From: Saccharina japonica
Lineage: Eukaryota; Sar; Phaeophyceae; Laminariales; Laminariaceae
Reading direction: 5' to 3'
Assembly: GCA_008828725.1 (NCBI GenBank)
Contig: MEHQ01003537.1
Location: forward strand, 446,243 to 510,242
DNA: 64,000 bases
The notes beneath the pieces were generated by a model. The model worked only from the letters and a program-made list of their open reading frames with translations, was not told where the DNA came from and searched no databases. The first letter of the stretch is position 1; every line of letters begins with the position of its first letter. Shown one piece after another: positions 1-10,900 of the stretch. Both the position numbers and the translations under genes were made by a program.

Positions 1-115
1 GAGGAAAACATAAGAAGTTCGGGAGTCGTTATCTTGAAATTAGTGCAGAAATTGCCCTCTCTCAAATAAGAAATCCAGCCCGGACCAGATTTCCTGCTTC
101 TTATTAGGTGTCCTG
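1..115. mobile_element. CAGGACACC-type MITE, left end cut by the window edge
   Basis: The right terminal repeat CTTCTTATTAGGTGTCCTG ends at 115. The complete duplicate at 25001-25165 shows the missing left end. There is no coding capacity. Confidence 0.75.
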
Positions 116-1212
116 CACTATAGCGGATTGTAACACATGTCAATCGTAGTCCGGTGCATAAGCCCAGCTTGTAGTATATTATGGGCTCGCGCGAGAATAC
201 GATGCTTGTAAAGAAGCTTCTTCTGCGTGGGAGGAATTTTGCTTGAGATTGATGAGAGAGGTGGGTTTTGAAGGTTTCTGTAAAACCACGGGGGGGGAGT
301 TGTGCTTGACGCAGAGGCATTTTTTTCGTGTTTTTGTGGTGCGGGTTTTGTTTTTAGTTGCGGCTTAAGACACCCCTTGGCGATTGCTTCACACTTTTCC
401 AAGAAGAAAGAACAAGATGTTGGTATCATAGGTCTCTCTCGAAATAGTAGAGCTATAATCGCTTAGAGACGTATTCTACGTGCCTAATGGGTTCGCGTAC
501 GAGCCTGTCTGTGTTCTGTACCTGCTGTGTGCCTTTTTACCTGTGAAACATTGAACGTTATTGCGTTATTGTAAGGTTATTGTATCGTGATTTCAGCGTG
601 GCAAGTTTTTTTTCATGAAAGCGGCAGCGAAAGAGACGGGCGAGAAGGGCTTCATCTCTTCATCCTCTCGGCTTTTTTCTCGGAAAACACGTGCGTACGT
701 ATGATATCGTACATACCTTGATACACGTGCTGTAGCTATCCATAGCTTTTAACTCACAGCAGCAGTTGAATGTATTGTGCTACGCACAGCAGAAGAGTAG
801 CAACACCCTGTTTCCGCTCTGCTTATGTTTTTGCAAGCCTCGCGTGGGGGGTTTTTATACCGCACGAACATGCTTCCCAGTGCATGGAACCTTTGGCTTG
901 AGAAAAACGTCTGCTAGGGTTGTCATATTTCCCAAATAAATATGTATGTTCGTGTATGTTGGTTTTCATAGGGGGGGTGTGTGTCTGGGGGATCAAATCG
1001 TTAGCATTTGACCAGGTCGGTGTCCCAACTTTTTTGTGGATTCCATCGAGCAGGCCATTCGGGCCGTCCTCGTGAACAGATTTTTGGCCGACAGTCCAGT
1101 AGAACTGGAAGTGCGCGATTAGGTTTTGAGCGTGGTAGTGACGAACGCCACGGTACGTAGGAGACCCATTACAGCATGGGCCGTATAATGCGTACGTATC
1201 TATTTTGATATC

Positions 1213-1228
1213 GGGGGGGGGGGGGGGG
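1213..1228 (+). repeat. Poly-G tract of 16
   Basis: Pure poly-G in the spacer. The second block has 14 G at 26264-26277, and an ATCGGGG flank shifted by one base. Confidence 0.9.
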
Positions 1229-1950
1229 TTATCATACAAAACACGCCAGAGCATATGGCGCACTCGAAACGGTACGTACTACTTCTGGCCTAGAATATAG
1301 TGATCGTTTGATGTTGACATCAATAGACCAAACGGGCATTACATTTCCGGTAATAATTAGTGGTACTACTGTTTGTTCTTCGTGCCCTCTAGTAGGATAC
1401 GTACGTAGCTGTTTGTTGTTCTTGTCGTTGTCGTCGTTGTCGCGTCACGAAAAAGTAAGGAGAAGGGCATCAGCGATGTATCGTTTGTTGCGTGGATTGA
1501 TTTGTTCGAAGTCGAATCGATTCGTTCAGCTTGTTCTTCGGGGCTTTCGTAAAAGAGGGCCTCCTCTGCTGCAACCCTATCTAATAATAGTAAAAAAACA
1601 CACCCATTTTTGTCGGGGGTTTGTTGTTGAGTGTCGGGCAGTAATAAAGTAAGTACATCAGATCGAGGCTAACTGAGGCGCCCTATACTCCGAAGGGCGG
1701 ATTTATCGGGCGGCTAATTGCCGTTTGCCCCCCCCGCGCGGGGTGGGACTACTGATTGGTCGGTCGGTGTTTTTTCGGGCGCAACATGAATAATACATAT
1801 TTCATCAAGGACTGCCATCAGTGATGTACATGTTTTTTTTTTTGCACCACGGGTTTCATCACAGTTTCAGTAGTTGCTATTAAACTCTTACCAAAGCCTG
1901 GAACGCATTTCTACGTTTTTTTAAAGAAATAAGAAATACACATCAACTAA

Positions 1951-2161
1951 GGGCCCGTTTTAACGAGTATGAAATAAATTCAAGTTGGAAAAAATAAAAT
2001 TCAAATTCGCTTTTTATTGGTCAACACACGCACCAGCACCAAATATTATGCCCCAGGATCCTAATCTTTGGTGCTGGTGCGTGTGTTGACCAATGAAAAG
2101 CGGATTTGAATATATATTTTTTTCCAAATTGATTTTTTTTCTTCTTCGTTAAAACGGGCCC
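1951..2161. mobile_element. Palindromic MITE with TAA target duplication
   Basis: A 211-bp fold-back element starts GGGCCCGTTTTAACGA and ends TTCGTTAAAACGGGCCC. TAA flanks both sides (1948-1950 and 2162-2164). Most of its length is self-complementary; for example GGTCAACACACGCACCAGCA in the left half pairs with TGCTGGTGCGTGTGTTGACC in the right half. A 3-bp TAA duplication and GGG-starting termini suggest a PIF/Harbinger-type (Tourist-like) non-autonomous element. No coding capacity. Confidence 0.85.
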
Positions 2162-2846
2162 TAACTGTGAGATCGAGGAGGATTTGTTCGTCGAAACTCA
2201 ACTTTCTTTCGCAAGCCGCGTACGATAATTCGATCGGGCTTATTATCATCATTATGCCTTTTTTGTGATTTCTTCTCTTCTTCTACGTATCATATGTACG
2301 CGTGTCGTAAATTGTTTTTTTGTATTATTGGATCGGAGCCACCGGGTGTAAAGCTCACGCATTTTGCTACGCCTACCCAAACGCCAGGAAACACTTTAGT
2401 TCGCTTCTTGTTGTGTTGGCTTAATAAGTCGAACCTTTTCTGTCCTGAGTCGGAACCACAACCGACATCCATCTCCTCTGTAGGAAGGAGGGGTGACTCG
2501 GTGGCGCGTGTACGTTGAAGATTCTTCATCTACAAAGTGTAGTAAAGGACGTGCCATACATTTGATATGTGTTGCTTTTTTTTTCGAGAGTGTACCACCG
2601 TATATACTTCGTATATGCAGTCACTAATAGTAACACATCTTCTGCGCGCTCTCGTTATTTCTATGGGGCCCGCCTGTAAAATTTATATCGGTGTTATCCT
2701 AGCCCAGTTTTGACCCACGCACTCACTCGCTGGTGGCTTGAGGCATTATTATCGTATGTATGATACGCACAGCAGCAGCAGTAGATCATCTGTATCCCAC
2801 ACCGACTGAAGAACGAAAAAAAAGGGAGTCATGAATGAAAACAGCA

Positions 2847-3015
2847 CAGGACACCTAATAAGAAACAGGAACTATGATCCAGGTTGGATTTCTTCTTTGA
2901 GAGAGGGTGCTTTCTACACTACTTTCAAGATGACCTAAGATAACGACTCTCGGATTTCTTGCTCTTTCCTCAAGAACATCAGCCTGACGTTCTTAGTAGC
3001 CCGTTTCTTGTTACT
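2847..3015. mobile_element. CAGGACACC-type MITE, reverse orientation, degraded
   Basis: The sequence starts CAGGACACCTAATAAGAAAC and its interior matches the reverse complement of 25001-25165 (GAGAGAGGGTGC, AACGACTCTCGGATTTCTTG). The right end is degraded near CCCGTTTCTTG, so the exact end is uncertain. Confidence 0.7.
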
Positions 3016-3120
3016 ATTAATAAGTCCTTTACTGTAATGCTGGGGGAGACCTTCTTTGTACCTGGTGCACGTGCAGTACAATTCAAACAACCTACCTTCC
3101 CTACTACTGTAGACGTGTCC

Positions 3121-3353
3121 TACGATAGAGGTGCACCATGTTTCTGCCTTCGGAGGGTGGTCACTTATTGAGGAGCTCTATACTATTAGTAAGTCAAAAA
3201 CTGATTTTGGAGGGAAATTCAAGTGCTACCCGACGAATAATCCCAGGGCTTAAGTATAAAATAAACAATGTCAATATTGCAAAACGCAAGTACGGAATTC
3301 CGACGATCATTCAGGAAATAGTTCAGCCAAGAAGAAGTGATACCTTTATCGTA
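3121..3353. mobile_element. TACGATAGAGG-type MITE
   Basis: The left end TACGATAGAGGTGCAC is mirrored by GTGATACCTTTATCGTA at the right end. The element lies in reverse orientation to the copies at 8412 and 42959, with which it shares the arm containing CAGAAAC and GTGACCACC. Its interior does not encode a transposase. Confidence 0.75.
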
Positions 3354-3547
3354 TGATACCACGCGTCCCTGTATTCGTGAGCTATACTACCTAATACAAC
3401 GGGGGGGGCAGTGCAGGGCCGTTGAATGAAGTGGTCAACTACTATCTACTACTTACTACTCCTGGACTGCACGCCGTATTTTCCGGCACACTCTGCAGCT
3501 TCGGGCTTTAACGGCGGGGAAACGACGAACCTCGTACAACAGCAGTA

Positions 3548-3738
3548 CAGGACGCCTACTACCAAGAAAAAATAGGAAAACCGGCCCACCAGGAAAACTG
3601 GCCCAGCCAGGCTGGGTTTCTTATTCTGTGAGAGGGTGATGTATACACTATAATTCCAAGATAACCACCCTCGGATTTCTTATTAACATCTAAATATCAG
3701 CCTGGATTTCTTATTAGCTTGTTTATTATTTGGTGTAC
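3548..3738. mobile_element. CAGGACACC-type MITE, degraded
   Basis: It begins CAGGACGCCTACTACCAAGA and ends near TTATTTGGTGTAC. The interior keeps family landmarks such as TGTGAGAGGGTGATG and CCCTCGGATTTCTTATTA. Confidence 0.7.
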
Positions 3739-4057
3739 GTTATATGACCTCGCACCTCTGTGGTAGAATTAAGTGACGATTTCAGCAAACGGCCACCGCA
3801 CAGCCGCTGCTGCGTGATTGGGAGATGGTGGAAATTCTTGGTGCCCGCGTTGCAATGCAACAAGGAGGAGGCGGAGGAGTCGTGAGGCACGGGTGCAACA
3901 CGATTATCCTATATCGTGCCCCTACGGCCTACCACAGCAGGCAGTACTGCTGTGCTGTTGGGCGTTCTCACGCGCTGCTCTCGTAGATGGGGGTTTTATC
4001 ATTGTTTTCGAGTTGTTTTGGCAGGTTTTTGTCGCTATCTTTGAAAAAGGGCATATG

Positions 4058-4597
4058 CATCAGGACAAGCAAGCACGAGCACCGCCAGCAGTTGCAGCAC
4101 CACTACGACGACGACCACCACCACCACCACCACCAACAGTCTAGGAGAGAAGTGCAGTAGCACTGCTTGTGGTATATACCTGTACCGTAGCCCTCGAGTG
4201 CGCGGAAAGCGCGTACGAGTACGCGTGCTTCTGGCTTCTACATCAGCACAAGCACGAGCACCGCCAGCAGTTGCAGCACCACTACGACGACGACCACCAC
4301 CACCACCACCACCAACAGTCTAGGAGAGAAGTGCAGTAGCACTGCTTGTGGTATATACCTGTACCGTAGCCCTCGAGTGCGCGGAAAGCGCGCACGAGTA
4401 CGCGTGCTTCTGGCTTCTACATCAGCACAAGCACGAGCACCGCCAGCAGTTGCAGCACCACTACGACGACGACCACCACCACCACCACCACCACCAGTCT
4501 AGAAGAGAAGTGTAGTAGCACTGCTTGTGGTATATACCTGTACCGTAGCCCTCGAGTGCGCGGAAAGCGCGTACGAGTACGTGTGCTTCTGGCTTCT
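4058..4597 (+). repeat. 179-bp minisatellite, three units
   Basis: Three head-to-tail units of 179 bp recur at ACCGCCAGCAGTTGCAGCAC (4080, 4260, 4439). Each contains a run of CCA codon-like triplets, GTGCAGTAGCACTGC and the palindromic GTGCGCGGAAAGCGCGTAC. The unit count differs between blocks: three here, two at 29111-29470. Confidence 0.9.
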
Positions 4598-5373
4598 TCC
4601 TTTTTTCTGATTCGGCGGGACTGTCAGGAGCATGCTGTGAGAAATTTCCTGGAAAATTATTGTCGACAAAACGAGAGTTCTTCGGAGTTTCGTGTATGAT
4701 ATCATATGATACGAGCACGCTGACGAGTAGCGTACCGCTTTGTATGTACTCTGCTGTACTTGTACTCGTACACGGCGTACGTATGTATCTGAATACGTGC
4801 AACCTGAGCTGAAACGTATACCAGGTTCAGGGGTACGTATACATATGGAGGTGTGGAAAGAACGGTGACGGAGAACATTCTTTTGTTCTGCTCCAATATT
4901 ATCACCTGCTCCTCCTACGGATACGTATACATATTTTGGTAGAAAGTATCATACGTTATACTGGCTGTGTATGAAATACATCCAGAGAACGAACGAGGGA
5001 TTTGACCACAAAATAGGCGGTGGAGGGGTGCACCACACATCAATCACATCACATATGTACCAGGTATACATGTGTCACGTGTACGTACCAGGTACATCTA
5101 CCAGCAGAGTGGCACATATTCCAAGATCTTTGCAGGACCTATCCACGAACTTGTCATCAATATTCTAGAGGAATAACACCCCGGCGGTAATGTGATTTTA
5201 CAGTAGTTTCAGCATATATATATAGTGATGGGTGGGTGGATATACCACATTATATCCAGCTGGGGGCGGCACATCTCCTCCAATATTACTCCTAACATTA
5301 TATAGATCAGCATCCTACTACTACTGCTGAACTATCATATATAACTGTCTGTGGTGGTGCCCCCCCACCCCTC

Positions 5374-5388
5374 AAAAAAAAAAAAAAA

Positions 5389-5436
<48 letters not shown>
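5374..5436 (+). repeat. Poly-A (17) followed by poly-C (46)
   Basis: Pure homopolymers in the spacer of copy 1. The second block has 55 C and no poly-A at the same place, so this site is unstable or poorly assembled. Confidence 0.9.
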
Positions 5437-5438
<2 letters not shown>

Positions 5439-6104
5439 ACTCCACATCACTACTACACAACAACCTGTACACATCAGATCACAGCGCGTCTCGAGGCCAT
5501 CGCCACTCTACAGCTACAACGACAACAGCCGTACTGCAGTTCTTATCTACAAGAAGAGAAGAAGAACGAGTACGCCCCCCCTCTACCGTGGTCCTTCTGC
5601 GTCCTGTGTCCAGGGTCCGGCACGAGCTGCACAGAGACAGCCCTCTGCGTACGCGAGAGCGCTGCGTTGTTCTGCTGGTTGATGTGAGTGACATCGCGGT
5701 GCTGGTTTTTTTTTGTGTGTGCAGTGTGGAGATTACTGCTGTAAGGACCTGATTTCCACACACGCGTGTTTTTCTTTTGACGTTTCGCTTCAGAGGTCGT
5801 ATGTATGTAATTGCCGGCCACATCATCACTGCTGCTGCTGCTGTGCTGCAACATCGCACACCGAAAATACAGGCGCATCATATCTTCCGTCATGCTGGTA
5901 TCGGTTGTCTGTGTGGTGTGCTGTGATACTGTAACCTGCTTCTATGTGTGTGGTGTGGAAGTGTCGCTTGTTTTGTTCTCTACAACAATAATAGCTGCGA
6001 AGAAGAAGAAGAAGAAGGTGCTTCATAAAAAATTGTCGGAAACAACCTGGCTTTTATGACGATTGCACTGCAAGGCTTAGCTCTCTTTTATCTATACCTA
6101 CTAC

Positions 6105-6122
6105 AGTAGCAGTAGTAGTAGC

Positions 6123-6200
<78 letters not shown>
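6105..6200 (+). repeat. AGT/CAGTAG trinucleotide microsatellite
   Basis: About 32 near-perfect AGT units. In reverse they read as a poly-leucine frame that has no other protein-like features. Repeated at 30963-31058. Confidence 0.95.
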
Positions 6201-6201
<1 letters not shown>

Positions 6202-6820
6202 TGTTCTTATCACAATATAGGCTAACTATTACTGCTGTGAGCTCGCCTGGCAGCTGGGGACTGCAGTGAATTGACCTGTACTCAGAAGTATTGCATGCCG
6301 CATGATACACCGACCGTGGATGTGTTAAAACACACCATACATACATACCTTGCTCGTGTGAAGGGTAAATATATAGCCCGGTATAACCTTCCTTAGGATG
6401 TGACTGCTCGGGAGCCAAGACACGGGATGATGTTGTTCACTATCCTCCGCGCACTTTTGTTCTCATTTTGGTTTACGTTTTCACTGCGAAGCATTTATTT
6501 TATGGAGTTAATATTTTACAAAAATAAATGCCGTCAGATCTGTGGTGGTGAGTTCGACCGCGATTGAGTGATTTTGATGCTCAACTTTGCAAGCTGCGTG
6601 TTACATTGGGCGCGCTCGTTCTGTATGTGTTTGTACAGTACTACTACTATGATATACTGTTGTTGTGCTCACATTAATTACATTAATTCGTCGCCAATAA
6701 TTACATTATAGTCCTCGTCCACACAGCAGCAGTAGTACGAGTAGCAGTTCGAAACAATAACTTGATTTATGATTTGAGGAACTGCAAATTACAAACGCTC
6801 CTTCTCGGCACAGTCTGTCG

Positions 6821-6855
<35 letters not shown>
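6821..6855 (+). repeat. Poly-C tract of 35
   Basis: Pure poly-C about 1.1 kb upstream of copy 1. The equivalent positions upstream of copies 3, 2 and 4 are 31679-31713, 18683-18705 and about 50780. Confidence 0.95.
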
Positions 6856-6856
<1 letters not shown>

Positions 6857-6917
6857 CCAATCGTGAGAAGGAAGAACCAGAAGCACGTCTATTTACTGCT
6901 TAAACTATTACGGGAAA

Positions 6918-7026
6918 GGACCATAGTAAACACTAGTAAATAGGACCTACGGTGTACACTAAAGTCTATATATTTACCTATTTTTACCAACAATATTTGG
7001 TCCTATTTACTAGTATTTACTATGGC
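6918..7026. mobile_element. Small palindromic MITE, intact
   Basis: A 109-bp fold-back unit. The left arm GGACCATAGTAAACACTAGT pairs with ACTAGTATTTACTATGGCC on the right, and both arms continue through AAATAGGACC/GGTCCTATTT. A related unit at about 14,670 has been split by the Mutator-like element. Confidence 0.75.
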
Positions 7027-7995
7027 CCCCCGTATTACTGCAGTACTACATATAGTAGCCCACGGCATCAGCAAGGCGCCGATACACAGTTCCACCAACC
7101 GCACGAAAACGTGTGTCATTCTGGACCGAAATATAACCACCGTTTGATGTTGAAATCAGAGCGAAAACGGGTACTATGTTTCCGGTCAAAGTTGTACGGG
7201 GGCGAGTCGGGGTTGGCGCTATTTGGGTTAGGGATACCTAGCTTTCTAGAACATCACCCTCGTTTGGGGGACAAAAATACTTGGAATTAGAGTTGGGAAA
7301 TTTGTTGCAGTATGAAATGGCAGGTCGGCCGAAGTAATAAAAAATGCCGTCGTGTGCAGACATATAGTCAACCACGTGGTATTTTCGTATTTTCCGATGT
7401 TCACTATGAAAAAAAAAACACTTTCTGTAGGCCTCCGTCCTCTTTTCTTTGGTACTACCGTTGTACGTAACGTTTCGTCTCTTGGATGAAACGACCACAG
7501 CCACACACTAAACAGTAGTAAGAGCGCAGAATATGAGTTTCCGATTATACTATGAACGTTTCCGGCATCAGGGAATTCCTACTAAGTTGACTGGAGGGTT
7601 ATGTGCGTCTTCGCTGCTTGCCATTTACTCGCAAGCGAACACGACATTGCATGAAGCGGCAACCATTAACGCCAGTTGCAGTTAATTGCAAGTAGTAGCA
7701 GCAGAAGAGGAAGCAGTATCGCAGCACCCAGAAATATACTGCGACCTGTTCAATTCGCCGAGGTGTTTATTCAATGAATGTATGCTCCTTGCACACATCG
7801 AATTCGATGACATAGACGGCGAGTCTCTCTATACCTGTGCCTCGGTTTCCCATATCCCATGTTTATTCGACGCCACTCGCAAATCTGCAGCACAAAACAT
7901 TGCGCAAAAGCCTGACACAACCAAGCACCGCCTCCGCACCACTCCTCCTCTTTTTCTGTGTGCAGATATTCACGTAGAGACACCGCCTTCTCAAG

Positions 7996-10900
7996 ATGTC
8001 GAAAGCCCTCGGGAAAATCGCGCTTCTGAGCATGCTCGCTCTCAAGCTAGCCGCCGCGGCAGACACCGCGTCGCCGAACGACCCCATCCCCAAGCCGGAG
8101 TGCGACTCGAGCCAAGCGGTGACGATCCGATACTCCTCCGGATCCGCGCGGCTGTACCTCGAGTCCGGCGACGGCAGCACCCGCGGCGGCTGTGTGACGC
8201 TGAGGCAGATCTGGGAAGACCGGGGGGGTAAGGAGCCCTTGTACGCCGTCGACCCCGACAGCGGTGCCATCAGCGACACCGTGACGGGGACTTGGTTGCT
8301 CACGGAGGAGCTGTTCGTGGAAGACGGCATCACGCTGCAGGTAAGCTGGCTAAAAAAATATCTTGCCCACACATGGGTGTTGGTTCGGCAAGTGCTTGTG
8401 TCGACGCGTGCTACGATGGAGGTGTAGAGGTATACCTTTTTTTGGCTGAAACGTTTTCTGGATGACCTATTAAAGGTTAAAGGCTCCTTAACCCAAATTT
8501 GTCGGACTTTCATTCTTGTGTCGTCGTACTGTAGCAACATTTTTGATGATTCTGCTGAGGTCGTGGCATTGTTCAGCGGGTATCATGGCACTTTTGATTC
8601 TCCTCCAAAAATCATTTTTTTTAACGGTGACCTATATACTACTACTGTAGTGTAGAGCTAATAAAGTTAGGAGCTCAGAAAAAAATATGGTGCACCTCTA
8701 CCGTACCATGCGTTTGTCGAGAATTAGTGTATGTGTATCCAGGATCGAACTTGAACGACCCCATTGTTGCAGTATCTGAACTGACGTTTTTAAGGCCTCG
8801 ATCGTCACTCGCAGTCGATGGCGCTCATCATCCGCCACTGGTTAAAATGGACCCATCCCGAAGGTCTACGGATTTCTCGTACGTTCCCCCGCACTGCCTT
8901 TGTCCGGAGTACGTGTAATAAATTGGTTAGATATTGTATGTCTTGCTCCAGATCACGGGAACTATTTCGTTCGATAATAAATCCCATCGACGGAATGAAC
9001 CAAGTACGGGTATTGTTTTTTTTCCGATATTACCTCCCATCGACGGAACGAAGCAACCAATCATTTTCTGGCACTAATATCCCCGCGCCTTCTCCTTGTT
9101 TTGGGTCCTCAGGTGCACGGTACATCGGCCGGCGGCGATGCTGACGAGCTGCGTCTCCTCAGTACGAAGGACACCTTCATCAACCTGCGCGCTCACGGAG
9201 GAAGCCTGGACTTCTTGAGCACCAAGGTAAGACCTATACAAAATCCCAAATGCGTCGTTTCTGTGTACCTCACACATCAATCATACGTGTCCTGGTCTTG
9301 CTTTCAAAACGTGTACTTCATCCGAGTAGACTAGTTGCCAGCCGCGATACTGGCGATGACCCTCGTCACTGCCGAGCTCCCTTAAGGCATCGGACGTCAC
9401 TCCCGCCTAGCGTCGGTGTGAGGTGTCGCTCATCGCCCACCTCGTTGTGCGCAGTCGCATTATATCGGTCCATTAAAACATCAGGGAGTGACTTTTTACA
9501 TATTCCATGCATCTATTAATAGTTGGTAGGTTGTCGGGGAGCAGAAGGGCCCATCGCTTCCCGAACGTCGAAATGTATATGAATATATATATATATATAT
9601 ATATACTGTGGTTGGTTAGCTTTCTGCTTTCCGCCGTGCGCAATGCAAAAAAAACGCTTTAATTCAATAGGTTCGCTTTATCCTCCGAAGACTGCCCCTA
9701 CTTCCTGCCTTCTCTGAACGGAGACAGAGGCTATTACCACCCCTAAAATGTTATTGTGCGAATCGAAACCTGTCCCCGTGCTCCATGATATGAACAAACA
9801 TGCCTCCTTCTGTGTTCGCTTTTGTCTATTGTGACCTACCAGGTGTTCTCCTGGGATAGCTCCACCAACGGCCCCGACGAAGACGAGACCGACGGAAGGT
9901 CGTACATCAGCGCCGTCTCGGAGAAGCTTGACGGCCAAACGTGCCTCGGCAGGGCCAAGAAAGAGATGGGAGAGGCGCGGATGGACATCGAGGACAGCGA
10001 GATGGGCTACCTCGGGTACCACGACAGCGAGAGCTACGGGCTCACGTGGAAGGTGCGTCATAGGAACCGTACACAGGCATGGGATGAGGAAGCGCGGTAT
10101 GATACAATAGAGTACCTGTAGAACAAATTAATGTAACTCAACTGCAGCTGCAGTACTGTAGCTCTTCGATCGAATGCGGCAGAATACGTCTTGTGTCAAA
10201 TTTGGTACTCTACGGATCAGACCAATTGATGACGATGTGATGTTTCAACACTTCCAATCCCCGTCTCCTATATTACACCGGCCATCAACCATCTTCTGAT
10301 CCCACCAAACATCCGACTTGATTCCAGGTCCGCGGGTTCTGCACGGACAAGTCCAACCCCGAAGTGTTCGACGATTCCAACGTGTACGGCAACATCTACG
10401 ACTCGGACATCCACCACATGAACTTCGGGGTCTACACGTACGGCCACCAGCAGGGAGACTGGAGGAGGAACCTCATGCACGACAACTCGGGCTACGGCTT
10501 CGACCCCCACGACGACAGCGACTTCCTGACCATCCACGACAACACGGTCTACAACAACGGGTACCACGGCATCATTGCCTCCAAGCGCTGCAACGGCGTG
10601 TCCATCCAGGTACGATGTTTTTGTACCGCTGCGCTTGCTTTGTACCGCAGTCAGCGCAGCAGCAACAGCCATCGTAAATCAGGGTATATCTCATCGTCTC
10701 ACGAAGCATGATATGAGATCATAGGACACGGGTATTTTTCGGTGCACGCCAAGTCCTCTTTTCCCTCTCCTATGTTGTAGTCTTAACATACTGGTGATGG
10801 TGTAGGAGGGGGACAGTCGAGGAGTCAAACCGCGGGCTGGTAGCACAGCTTGTGTTGGGTATAATATCATCGACCGAGTCCTCAAAGAGATATTTAGCAT

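Larger units (their letters stand above)
1..7995. other. Spacer upstream of copy 1; no convincing gene
   Basis: Open frames here are short, overlap on both strands or are built from simple repeats. What is visible are transposon-like repeats (1-115, 1951-2161, 2847-3015, 3121-3353, 3548-3738, 6918-7026), a 179-bp minisatellite (4058-4597), poly-A/poly-C (5374-5436), an AGT tract (6105-6200) and poly-C (6821-6855). The spacer is related, with divergence, to the spacer between copies 1 and 2 (about 12,900-19,590), which shows the ancestral 12-kb unit. The last 150 bases before the ATG are pyrimidine-rich with a TGTGCAG at 7960-7966 that could be a 5'-UTR splice acceptor. Confidence 0.7.

Noticed and set aside
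1308-1652. 114-codon + strand open frame, also at 26255-26701
   Set aside because: No signal, domain or matching frame in the related spacer at about 13,600. Its apparent conservation only reflects the recent block duplication.
4058-4597. CRISPR-like array
   Set aside because: The repeated unit is a whole 179-bp minisatellite with no distinct short repeats and unique spacers, in eukaryotic DNA.
6101-6418. Poly-leucine open frame on the minus strand
   Set aside because: It is the AGT microsatellite read in reverse.
7686-8231. 181-codon + strand open frame overlapping exon 1 of copy 1
   Set aside because: It reads the exon in a different frame, is Arg-rich in the overlap, and is not kept upstream of copies 2 and 4.
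7863-8540. 225-codon open frame on the minus strand over exon 1 of copy 1 (and 32722-33399)
   Set aside because: It mirrors a GC-rich conserved exon and runs into a MITE. The + strand exon has a signal peptide, conserved splice sites and cross-copy conservation.
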